Shown piece after piece: positions 7,164 through 14,232 of a DNA stretch of 17,519 bases (positions are counted from its first letter, which is position 1; each line of letters starts with the position of its first letter). The stretch is from positions 1 to 17,519 of the forward strand of contig JADMKH010000302.1 of assembly GCA_018780025.1 (NCBI GenBank), written 5' to 3'. The notes below the pieces were generated by a model. The model was not told the DNA's origin. It worked only from the letters and a program-made list of their open reading frames with translations, and searched no databases. A program made the position numbers and the translations under genes. The stretch comes from Thiobacillus sp. (GTDB lineage: Bacteria; Pseudomonadota; Gammaproteobacteria; Burkholderiales; Thiobacillaceae).

Positions 7164-8792
7164 TTAGCGGAGATAACCTTCGTGCTCCAGCTTGAGCAGG
7201 ATTTGCTGCACGGCTTCTTCGATACCCACGCTGGTGGTATCAATCGCCAGTTCGGGGGTTTCTGGCACTTCGTAAGGATCGGACACACCCGTAAACTCAG
7301 GAATCAACCCCGCCCGCGCTTTAGCATACAGGCCTTTGCGGTCACGTAATTCGCAGGTTTCAATGGGCGTGGCGACATGGATTTCGACAAATCCGCCCAC
7401 CGCTTCAATCATCGCACGGACATCCCGGCGGGTTTGCTTGTAGGGTGCGATCGGTGCGCAGATGGCAATGCCGCAATTCTTCGTGATTTCGGAAGCCACG
7501 AAGCCGATCCGGCGCACATTGATGTCGCGATGCGCTTTGGAAAACCCCAACTCTGAAGACAGGTTACGGCGAACAATATCGCCATCCAGCAGGGTAACCT
7601 TGCGCCCACCGGTTTCCATCAAACGCGCCGCCAGCATGCGTGCCAGCGTGGACTTTCCAGCGCCGGACAAACCCGTAAAAAAAACGGTGAAGCCCTGGCG
7701 TTCGCGTGGGGGATGCTGCCGTTTCAGTTCGGCCAACACTTCGGGAAAGCTATACCAGTCTGGAATTTTCAGGCCGGATTGCAACCGTCTCCGGAACTCC
7801 TCACCGCTCAAGTTAAGGAGCCGGGCGCCAGGCGGCGCTTCGGATTCGGGCAGATATTCCGCACGATCTTCCACATACACCATGCGCGGGTAGGCAATCA
7901 GCTTTACGCCGATAGCTTCAGCCTGTTTCAGCGCCTGATTATCGGTATGAGGTTCGTCAAGATCCTCGCCTCGCCGACATTCGCCATCTGAAAGATGTTG
8001 CCCCCCCACAATCAGCAGGGCACAACCAAAATTGCGTGCAACGATGGCTCGCAGCAGCAGTGCGCGCAAGCTTGCCTCGCGTGGAGGTGCCGGCAAAAGC
8101 GATAACTGGGTAGTGGCCGCGGGAAAGCGGTCACGAATGGCCATGAAACTGCGCACCAAACCGAAGTAGGCGGGCGAATCCGTAATATCGCCGCCGGCTT
8201 TGGGGTGCAACAGCAGGTTGGCTTCGTGGGAAATCGCACTCTTCAGGCAGAACTCAAACTGCGCCCGGTGCATCGGTTGGCGTGCCTGCCAGGCCACCAC
8301 GCGTCGCCAGCCCCTGCGCGCAAACAGGGCACGCAATTCGGCGGGGGTGGCGCGCAGCGATGCAAAATCAGGATGGGGCGGCAATGCAACGCCTTCCACC
8401 TTTCCCCCCACATGCCAGCGTCCAGCGTCATCCCACACATCGGTGACGGTCAGTACGGCAAGCATGAAGCCTTCGCCGTCGCGCAGGGCAACACGGTCCC
8501 CGGACTTCATTTTTGCCGTGGCGTGTTGCTGAAAAACCAGCGTAATCGGCTGCGGCCAAAACGTGCCGTCATCCAGTTTTTGATCTGTTTCGATTTGGGC
8601 ACATTGGGCGCGCGTCATGAACCCGGAAAGGGGTGAGTAGGCACCCGTCATCAGCATTTCAAGCTCGCATTGCTGACGCCAATCCAGATCGATCGAGGGC
8701 AGGCTGAAAGCTTCCAGCTTCAGTGCTTCAATCTTCGCGGGGTCAATCAGGTTGACGAGGGTGCCGCCATAAGGCGCGATCAAGTGATCCAC
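7164..8792 (-). CDS. APS kinase with a degenerate N-terminal ATP-sulfurylase-like domain
   Basis: A 542-residue two-domain protein. Residues about 1-355 are ATP-sulfurylase-like (LIAPYGGTLVNL at 4-15, SPLSGFM at 53-59). Residues about 365-542 are adenylylsulfate kinase (CysC), which phosphorylates APS to PAPS. The kinase half looks complete: P-loop GLSGAGKS (374-381), LLDGDIVRRNLSSELGFS and the following HRDINVRRIGF. The sulfurylase half has lost its catalytic motifs: the usual QxRNPxHxxH reads QARQPMHRAQ (169-178), and the usual GRDHAG region reads GGQHLSDGE (263-271). Two-domain APS kinases with such losses are known, and the Thiobacillus denitrificans one was reported to have APS kinase but no sulfurylase activity. 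I therefore expect kinase activity only. The start is GTG at 8792, three bases after the DHH gene, so the two are probably coupled. Automatic annotation would likely call it bifunctional. Confidence 0.92.
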   Translation of the reverse strand: MDHLIAPYGGTLVNLIDPAKIEALKLEAFSLPSIDLDWRQQCELEMLMTGAYSPLSGFMTRAQCAQIETDQKLDDGTFWPQPITLVFQQHATAKMKSGDRVALRDGEGFMLAVLTVTDVWDDAGRWHVGGKVEGVALPPHPDFASLRATPAELRALFARRGWRRVVAWQARQPMHRAQFEFCLKSAISHEANLLLHPKAGGDITDSPAYFGLVRSFMAIRDRFPAATTQLSLLPAPPREASLRALLLRAIVARNFGCALLIVGGQHLSDGECRRGEDLDEPHTDNQALKQAEAIGVKLIAYPRMVYVEDRAEYLPESEAPPGARLLNLSGEEFRRRLQSGLKIPDWYSFPEVLAELKRQHPPRERQGFTVFFTGLSGAGKSTLARMLAARLMETGGRKVTLLDGDIVRRNLSSELGFSKAHRDINVRRIGFVASEITKNCGIAICAPIAPYKQTRRDVRAMIEAVGGFVEIHVATPIETCELRDRKGLYAKARAGLIPEFTGVSDPYEVPETPELAIDTTSVGIEEAVQQILLKLEHEGYLR

Positions 8793-8795
8793 TGT

Positions 8796-9764
8796 TCAGC
8801 TCCGGGTAAAAACTGCATAAAAGGCACTCACAAATCGATCTACTTCGGACTCAGGCAAATGATTGATGCCGGCAGCGCCCTTGCGTCCGCCGCCCGTCTC
8901 GAACTGGCTGCACAGCACGTCCGCACCTGATCTGGCTTCCAGCGGCGCGCGCACGCTCACCACAAAACCGCCTTCCGGCCTGGCCGTGAGAACGGCATGC
9001 GCCTGGGTGGGCGATTCGACAGCGAGCTGGTTGCCAAACACGCCAGAAATCCGCCGCGCCCACTTTTCCGGGGGCAACATAAAAATACGTCCGGCTGCAC
9101 GCGCATCGGTGGCGTTCACGGCAACCGCGCGTGCCATATCGTCCTCATATCCCTGCTTCAGCGTTTGATAGGCCGGCGACTCGGCGATAAAGACAAAGGG
9201 ATCGGCAAACGGCTGCAACTGACGATACAACGCTGCCGGATCAAAAAAAAGATCCTCAAGCGTTTCGCCGTAGCCGTTGTAGTTGAGGCATTCTCCCAGC
9301 GATTGCAATTGCGCCAACTGACTGTCAGACAGCTTGAGCGGCGCAGCAGCCTGTCGCGCCGCATCAGCAAGATTGTCGCCAAATGCAGCGGTCACCGCCC
9401 ATACCAGATGCTGACCCTTCAAGTAATCATTAACCAGCAGACTGGTGCACACATTGGCATCGGTATCGATGTGTGGCTCGAAGCCTGGATGGACGGGAAT
9501 GTCGCCCGGCTGGTGGTGATCGAAATAGCGAACGCGTGCGCCCGCGTCGAGCAGTTTGTCCAGTGCGTCACGATTCCTGGACAGGGCGATGTCGAGCACC
9601 GTGACGTGATCGCCCGGCCCTGCCTGTACGCGTTTCACGAGACTGATTTCACGCTTGGGACCTGTCACCAATTCAGAGTCGACGGGCTCAACCAGACGTA
9701 ATTGGTGCAGCGCACAAATGCCGTCGGCATCGCCGTTGAAGACGTCAATGACGCGTGGGGACAT
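8796..9764 (-). CDS. DHH/DHHA1-family phosphoesterase
   Basis: A 322-residue protein (337 if ATG 9809 is used) of the DHH phosphoesterase superfamily, manganese-dependent enzymes that cleave short oligonucleotides, cyclic dinucleotides, pAp or related phosphates. The metal-binding motifs are NGDADGI near the N-terminus (Asp12, Asp14), VLDIALS (about 56-62) and YFDHHQPGD (Asp82-His84). Near the end, TGGGRKGAAGIN is the glycine-rich DHHA1 substrate loop, here with Arg where many relatives have His. The ATG at 9764 is preferred because family members start shortly before the IDVFNGDADG strand; neither start has a strong Shine-Dalgarno. It lies three bases upstream of the APS kinase gene. Some DHH/DHHA1 proteins (NrnA type) dephosphorylate pAp, which would fit this neighbour, but the true substrate is inference. 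Confidence 0.85.
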   Translation of the reverse strand: MSPRVIDVFNGDADGICALHQLRLVEPVDSELVTGPKREISLVKRVQAGPGDHVTVLDIALSRNRDALDKLLDAGARVRYFDHHQPGDIPVHPGFEPHIDTDANVCTSLLVNDYLKGQHLVWAVTAAFGDNLADAARQAAAPLKLSDSQLAQLQSLGECLNYNGYGETLEDLFFDPAALYRQLQPFADPFVFIAESPAYQTLKQGYEDDMARAVAVNATDARAAGRIFMLPPEKWARRISGVFGNQLAVESPTQAHAVLTARPEGGFVVSVRAPLEARSGADVLCSQFETGGGRKGAAGINHLPESEVDRFVSAFYAVFTRS

Positions 9765-10029
9765 GGCGAATGTGCCTGGCGTGATGTTGAATTTGGCTAT
9801 TCTACGCATGGCGATGCCCCAATCACAAGGAAGATAAACCGCGCTCGAACCGCGTCAAACCTTCATCTCCCGACGCAGAATGAATTCTTTCCGTATCATT
9901 CGCAATGCAGGACACGTTTGTTCACGGCTCAAACCAGGATGCGGGCTATCTTTCGATGCGGATACGTCAATGATGCGGAGTAGACCGTTATGATCCATTG
10001 TCTGGCGTTCATGCCAGCCACAACGCCCG
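9765..10029. promoter_or_regulatory. Divergent intergenic region with candidate promoter elements
   Basis: This spacer separates the DHH/APS-kinase operon (minus) from the giant membrane protein gene (plus) and should hold both promoters. On the plus strand TATGAT at 9989-9994 resembles a -10 element, but no matching -35 is found 16-18 bases upstream. A small hairpin (CTGGC at 10002-10006, GCCAG at 10013-10017) lies just before the large gene. No recognisable operator or conserved small gene was seen. Confidence 0.3.
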
Positions 10030-13000
10030 ATGCCACTCGATCATCCCGCTCACCGCAGGTTTGATATGCAGGCCGCGTCGTCTGGCGCATCCATCTTCCC
10101 CTGGTGGGTGCTCTATATCGGGTTTGTGGTCTACGGAAGCTTGGTGCCCCTGGACTTCCAGCCCCACGCCTGGGATCAGGCCTGGAGCATGTTCCGGAAC
10201 ATCCATTTACTCGACGTCGGTGCCCAAGGGCGCGCCGACTGGGTGGCCAATGGCGTGCTGTATGTGCCCGTGGGCTTTCTGACCGTCACCCTGCTGGTTC
10301 GATACCGAACGCATCCCGCTCTTGTCCTTGCGCTTTTCGCTTCCCTGCTTTTCTCGGTTTTACTGGCCGTAACGGTAGAGTTCGCGCAACTGTTCTTTCC
10401 GCCCCGCACAGTATCCCTTAACGATATCATTGCCGAATTCATCGGCAGCATCCTGGGGGCCTTTTTTGCGCTGCGCTGGTCTGACCGCTTCAGGTCGCTT
10501 CTTGCGACACTGGCGGGAAACTCGGACCGGTTGCTGGCTCAACTGCTCAAGGCTTATGCCATTGGCTATGTCGCATTCAGCCTGTTCCCCTACGACTTCC
10601 TGGTCACAGCGACTGAACTGAACTGGAAACTCCATTCTGATGGATGGGGATGGTGGGTCGCGACAGCGCCCATGCGCGCCAACGGCGCACTCTCCCTGAC
10701 CAAACTTTTTACAGAAGCATTGGCTGTCGTCCCGCTGGGCTGGATGCTCGGACAGCTGACGGCCAGACAGCCGAAATGGACGCCCACACGGGCATTCATT
10801 GTGGGTGCCGTACTTGGGCTTTGTGTTGAGATCGCCCAGTTTTTTATCGTTTCCGGCATCACCCAAGGTATTTCCGTACTGACGCGCGGATCCGGAATGA
10901 CGGCGGGTTTGCTCCTTTGGCATCACCGCGCGCAGTTTCAGCCTTCGCACCTGGCATCTGCATTAAGGCGCTACAGCCTGCCCGCGGCTGCGCTTTACCT
11001 GATGCTGCTGGCCGCGGTGAATGGCTGGTTCGAGCATCAGTGGAGAGGCTTCGACGCTGCCATGCTCGCCCTCGACAGCGTCCACTTTCTTCCTTTTTAT
11101 TATCATTACTACACCACCGAACAGGCCGCGCTATTGAGTCTGGCTTCCATTTTCCTGTTGTATGCGCCCATAGGGGTTTTAACCTGGGCCACCTGGTTTT
11201 CCCCCACGCTGGCCCTGTTGCTCGCAACGCTTGCTGCGGGGCTCATGGAAACCAGCAAACTGTTTCTGGAGGGCCAGCACCCCGACCCCACCAATCTGCT
11301 GCTTGCAGGATTTGCCGCCTGGGCTACGGCGAAACTGGTTAAACGTGTGGCCGCCCCTAGAACCGGTTCCGCTGCAGCGCCAATACACAATGACGCCCTG
11401 CCTGCGACGGCAACCCGCCACCGGCATCATCGTCGCAAATACCACGCGACCGACGCTCAGACGGCCATCATGGCGGCACCCTCCAGCCACCCGGAAAACA
11501 CTGTTGGCGCGACCGCATCGACACCCCGCAAACTGGCACCGGCAAGCGTCGCAGCCTTGTTTGCGTGTCTGCTGGGCGTTGGCTGGAGTGTGGCGACCTT
11601 CCCCGTCCAGCCTGCCCTCCTCGGCCTGTTTTTCACTGGCTATGCGGCACTGCTCTGGTACCGGCCTCAGTACCTGTTCATTGCGATTCCGTCCGCACTG
11701 GCGTTGTTCGATCTCGCTCCCTGGAGTGGGCGCTTTTATTTCGACGAATTCGATCTTCTGCTGACGATCAGCGTCGTGATCGGCTATACCCGCCTGCCCG
11801 CCGCGCCGCGCAAACGCAAACGCGACCCGCTGTTTTTCCTGATCACCGCCCTGGTCAGCCTGGCTTTCGCCATCGCAACCGTTCGTGGCCTGCTCCCCTG
11901 GCAAATGCCGGACGCCAACAGCTTCACCAGCTATTTCAGCCCGTACAACGCCATCCGGATTGCCAAAGGTGCCGTCTGGGCATTCCTGCTGTTTGGCCTG
12001 TTGAACCGCATGGCATCCACGGGGCAGGATGTGCGCCGTCTTTTCGCCTGGGGCATGGTTGCCGGGCTGGCGGGCACGGTGGCCACGATCATCTGGGAAC
12101 GCTTTGCCTTCCCGGGGGTGTTCAACTTCACGGACGTTTACCGGGTAACCGGACCCTTCTCCCAAATGCATACTGGCGGGGCCGACATCGAAACGTACCT
12201 GACACTCTCGATGCCATTTTTGGTGCTGCTGCTGTTTGAAAAGCGAAACTGGCTGACGCGACTGGCCGCTACCGGTCTGCTGCTGGGCGCCACCTATGGC
12301 GTAATGGTCACCTTCTCGCGTATTGGCTACGCGGGCTACGGCGTCGCTTTGGCGCTTGTTTTGTTTGCGAGCATTGCGTCACCCCATCAGCGTGCGCGCA
12401 CCGGACCGCTCAAGCGCAGCGTGGCGGCCCTCGCGCTGGCAGCACTGGCTCTCATCGTGGCAGTGCCGATCTTCACCAGCCCGTTCGCACAGGACCGAAT
12501 GTCGCAGGTGGCGATGGACATGCAGACACGCCAGGTGCATTGGGCCGACGCCCTGCAGATCCGCGACTCGGACTGGGCCACCGCCGTGTTCGGAATGGGG
12601 ATGGGACGCTATCCGGAAACCCATTATTGGCGCAGCGAGGAAAACAACGCCGCCACTTACCGGCTAGGCGCAGAAGCCGGCAATACCTTTTTGCGGCTGG
12701 GGTCAGGCAGCCCGCTGTATGTGGAGCAGTTCGTCGCGGTCAAGCCGCAACAGGACTATGCACTCAGTCTGGCCGTCCGCAGCAACCAGCACAACGCCGC
12801 CGTCACGGTATCGATCTGCGAAAAATGGCTGCTCACCTCGGCGCGTTGCGTCTTCAAGCGCCTTGACGTCACGGGGAATGGACGCTGGCACGCTGTCAAG
12901 ACGGTTCTCGAATCGGGTGGAGTCGGTAGCACTCCCTGGTATGCGGCGCGCCCGGTCAAGCTGTCGATCTACAACGCCGAAGCACAAGCCGCGGTCGAGG

Positions 13001-13419
13001 TGGACACGCTGCATTTGCGGGCAGCCGATGGCAGCGCATTGCTGGTCAACGGAGACTTTTCACGCGGCATGGAACGCTGGTTTTTCAGCGTCGACAACGA
13101 CCGGCCATGGCATATCTGGAGCCTGCCGATTCAGATCCTGTTCGACCAAGGCTGGCTGGGAAGCATAGCCCTGGCCCTCTTTGTCTCGCTCGGTTTGTGG
13201 CGTGCCGGCCGCAATGCCTGGCGCGGTGATGCCATGGCGGGAGCGATGCTGGCCGCGAGCGTTGGCTTTCTTGTGCTGGGTAGCCTCGACAGCCTGGTGG
13301 ACAGTCCGCGCCTGCTGCTGCTGTTTTTGCTGCTTATCGGGTTGTGTAGTCGGGTCCGGGTCCGGGTCCGCGCCCCCGCTACCGCAGAAAACAAGCTTCG
13401 CCCGCACGGCCTCGGGTGA
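10030..13419 (+). CDS. Giant membrane protein: three VanZ-like segments fused to an O-antigen polymerase/ligase-like half
   Basis: A 1129-codon uninterrupted ORF. Residues about 24-150 form a VanZ-like segment (ANGVLYVPVGFL, then VEFAQLFFPPRTVSLNDIIAE). A second copy covers about 175-298 (TEALAVVPLGWML, VEIAQFF) and a more diverged third about 318-438 (LLYAPIGVL, METSKLFLEGQHPDPTN). A polar, His/Arg/Ala/Thr-rich linker (about 440-505) leads to a second multi-helix half (about 505-1105) with Wzy/WaaL-like landmarks: GPFSQMHTGGADIETYL (709-724), TFSRIGYAG (761-769), FGMGMGRYPE (854-863) and PWHIW (1026-1030). Between the last two lies about 160 soluble residues resembling a jelly-roll carbohydrate-binding fold, ending VNGDFSRGMERWFFS. 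Expected role: polymerising, ligating or binding surface polysaccharide at the inner membrane. Which reaction is unknown. ATG 10066 has a better Shine-Dalgarno (AGGT) and may be the true start, 12 residues shorter. The gene appears to stand alone. Confidence 0.8.
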   Translation: MPLDHPAHRRFDMQAASSGASIFPWWVLYIGFVVYGSLVPLDFQPHAWDQAWSMFRNIHLLDVGAQGRADWVANGVLYVPVGFLTVTLLVRYRTHPALVLALFASLLFSVLLAVTVEFAQLFFPPRTVSLNDIIAEFIGSILGAFFALRWSDRFRSLLATLAGNSDRLLAQLLKAYAIGYVAFSLFPYDFLVTATELNWKLHSDGWGWWVATAPMRANGALSLTKLFTEALAVVPLGWMLGQLTARQPKWTPTRAFIVGAVLGLCVEIAQFFIVSGITQGISVLTRGSGMTAGLLLWHHRAQFQPSHLASALRRYSLPAAALYLMLLAAVNGWFEHQWRGFDAAMLALDSVHFLPFYYHYYTTEQAALLSLASIFLLYAPIGVLTWATWFSPTLALLLATLAAGLMETSKLFLEGQHPDPTNLLLAGFAAWATAKLVKRVAAPRTGSAAAPIHNDALPATATRHRHHRRKYHATDAQTAIMAAPSSHPENTVGATASTPRKLAPASVAALFACLLGVGWSVATFPVQPALLGLFFTGYAALLWYRPQYLFIAIPSALALFDLAPWSGRFYFDEFDLLLTISVVIGYTRLPAAPRKRKRDPLFFLITALVSLAFAIATVRGLLPWQMPDANSFTSYFSPYNAIRIAKGAVWAFLLFGLLNRMASTGQDVRRLFAWGMVAGLAGTVATIIWERFAFPGVFNFTDVYRVTGPFSQMHTGGADIETYLTLSMPFLVLLLFEKRNWLTRLAATGLLLGATYGVMVTFSRIGYAGYGVALALVLFASIASPHQRARTGPLKRSVAALALAALALIVAVPIFTSPFAQDRMSQVAMDMQTRQVHWADALQIRDSDWATAVFGMGMGRYPETHYWRSEENNAATYRLGAEAGNTFLRLGSGSPLYVEQFVAVKPQQDYALSLAVRSNQHNAAVTVSICEKWLLTSARCVFKRLDVTGNGRWHAVKTVLESGGVGSTPWYAARPVKLSIYNAEAQAAVEVDTLHLRAADGSALLVNGDFSRGMERWFFSVDNDRPWHIWSLPIQILFDQGWLGSIALALFVSLGLWRAGRNAWRGDAMAGAMLAASVGFLVLGSLDSLVDSPRLLLLFLLLIGLCSRVRVRVRAPATAENKLRPHGLG
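13352..13369 (+). repeat. Three tandem GGGTCC hexamers at the end of the giant gene
   Basis: GGGTCC is repeated exactly three times in frame and encodes the alternating Arg-Val tail after the last hydrophobic helix. Such short tandem repeats can change copy number by slippage; each unit adds two residues without shifting the frame. Confidence 0.75.
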
Positions 13420-13450
13420 CGCAGTGGCCCGCCTGGAATGGGATAAAGCT

Positions 13451-13464
13451 TGCCCTGAAGGGCA
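13451..13464. other. Small hairpin downstream of the giant gene
   Basis: TGCCCT and AGGGCA form a six-base perfect stem with a two-base loop, 32 bases after the stop codon. No T-run follows, so it is not a convincing intrinsic terminator; it may help end or protect the 3' end of the transcript. Confidence 0.35.
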
Positions 13465-13484
13465 TGCAGTCTGGCGTCATTGAA

Positions 13485-13581
13485 CTATTGATCCGGCATC
13501 ATTTATCCGAGAGAGGGAGTAGGTCGGCAATACTTGCCGACCTACATATGCAATCCCGTTTAATGCGTGCCGGATCAATAG
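13485..13581. repeat. 97-base nested palindrome between convergent genes
   Basis: Outer arms CTATTGATCCGGCA (13485-13498) and TGCCGGATCAATAG (13568-13581) are perfect 14-base inverted repeats. Inside, GTAGGTCGGCAA (13519-13530) and TTGCCGACCTAC (13534-13545) form a perfect 12-base stem around a three-base loop. The stretch between the two stems is also partly self-complementary (CATTTATCCGAGA against CATTAAACGGGA). The right outer arm contains the stop codon of the small secreted-protein gene. It could be a bidirectional transcription-ending structure between the two convergent genes, or a small palindromic (MITE/REP-like) insertion. There is no U-tract and no clear target duplication. Confidence 0.7.
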
Positions 13582-13997
13582 AATCCACACGAGACCTGTC
13601 CGGAAACCAGGTTGACGTCCAGGGTCGGCGCAGGGGCATCGCCGCAAAAGGTGTATGCGGCACCCGCCGTACTATGCACTTCATAGGAGTACACCTTCCC
13701 GGGGCCGTAGTTATAACTGACCCGGCTGCTACTACCCGATCCACTGGTGCTCCACGTGCCGACCTTTGCCGTTGGGTCGATGGGATGATTCGCGCCCCGT
13801 TTCCAGTCAATCAGATCGCCCCCGGGTTTATGGTATTCCTGCCACTTTTCACTGCCCAGCATGGCGCACACCGTCTTGCCTGAGACCAGTGTTGCAAGCG
13901 CGTTGCCAGTAATGCGCGTATTAGCGCTGCAGTCCGCCATTGCCGCCCCGGAACTCCATGCAAGCCAAACAACACTGATAATCAACAGTCGTTTCAT
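13575..13997 (-). CDS. Small secreted four-cysteine protein, unknown function
   Basis: A 140-residue precursor with a clear Sec signal peptide: MKR, a hydrophobic core (4-19) and a predicted cut after Ala21 in AAMADC. The mature part, about 119 residues, has Cys at 23, 44, 118 and 137, suggesting two disulfides in the periplasm or outside. It also has a Gly/Ser-rich stretch around 80-95 followed by alternating polar/aromatic residues (SYNYGPGKVYSYEV) that look like beta strands. The lipobox rule is not met (Asp precedes Cys), so it should not be a lipoprotein. The ATG at 13997 is chosen over 14036 because an AAGGAG lies eight bases upstream and the signal peptide begins there. I do not recognise the family. 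The stop codon lies in the outer arm of the palindrome. Confidence 0.82.
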   Translation of the reverse strand: MKRLLIISVVWLAWSSGAAMADCSANTRITGNALATLVSGKTVCAMLGSEKWQEYHKPGGDLIDWKRGANHPIDPTAKVGTWSTSGSGSSSRVSYNYGPGKVYSYEVHSTAGAAYTFCGDAPAPTLDVNLVSGQVSCGFY

Positions 13998-14005
13998 CTT
14001 TTTTT

Positions 14006-14011
14006 CTCCTT
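14006..14011 (-). promoter_or_regulatory. Ribosome binding site of the secreted four-cysteine protein
   Basis: AAGGAG on the minus strand, eight A-rich bases before the ATG at 13997. It decides the start against the in-frame ATG at 14036 and is one of the strongest Shine-Dalgarno sequences in the window. Confidence 0.75.
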
Positions 14012-14232
14012 CCAAGTTAATAACATTGACACCCATTGATACATCGCGAGCGTCCTGATTGAGCGAATAAATCTATAGGCAAACACCCATGGCTTTTCAC
14101 GCAATATCCACGCCATCTCTGTTTTATCCCTATCCATCATCGGGATACAAAACCTTCCCTGTTGCCCGGCATTGCCCGTGTAAGATTTTTCGACGCAAAA
14201 TCCAGGAACGAGCCTTCACCGGGCACGACGGT

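Noticed and set aside
8796..9809. DHH protein starting at ATG 9809
   Set aside because: It remains possible, but the extra 15 residues precede the first strand that usually opens the family, so ATG 9764 was preferred.
10030..11350. VanZ resemblance as a glycopeptide-resistance gene
   Set aside because: VanZ-like domains are widespread in membrane proteins of polysaccharide systems; no other van genes are present and the host looks Gram-negative.
11179..12171. A 330-codon open frame on the minus strand inside the giant gene
   Set aside because: The composition is Gly/Arg/Gln-rich with no domain-like pattern, and the plus-strand frame encodes clear membrane helices; it is a shadow of high-GC coding sequence.
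13485..13581. The nested palindrome as an integron attC site
   Set aside because: It has inverted repeats of suitable length but no GTTRRRY/RYYYAAC core sites, and no integrase gene is nearby.
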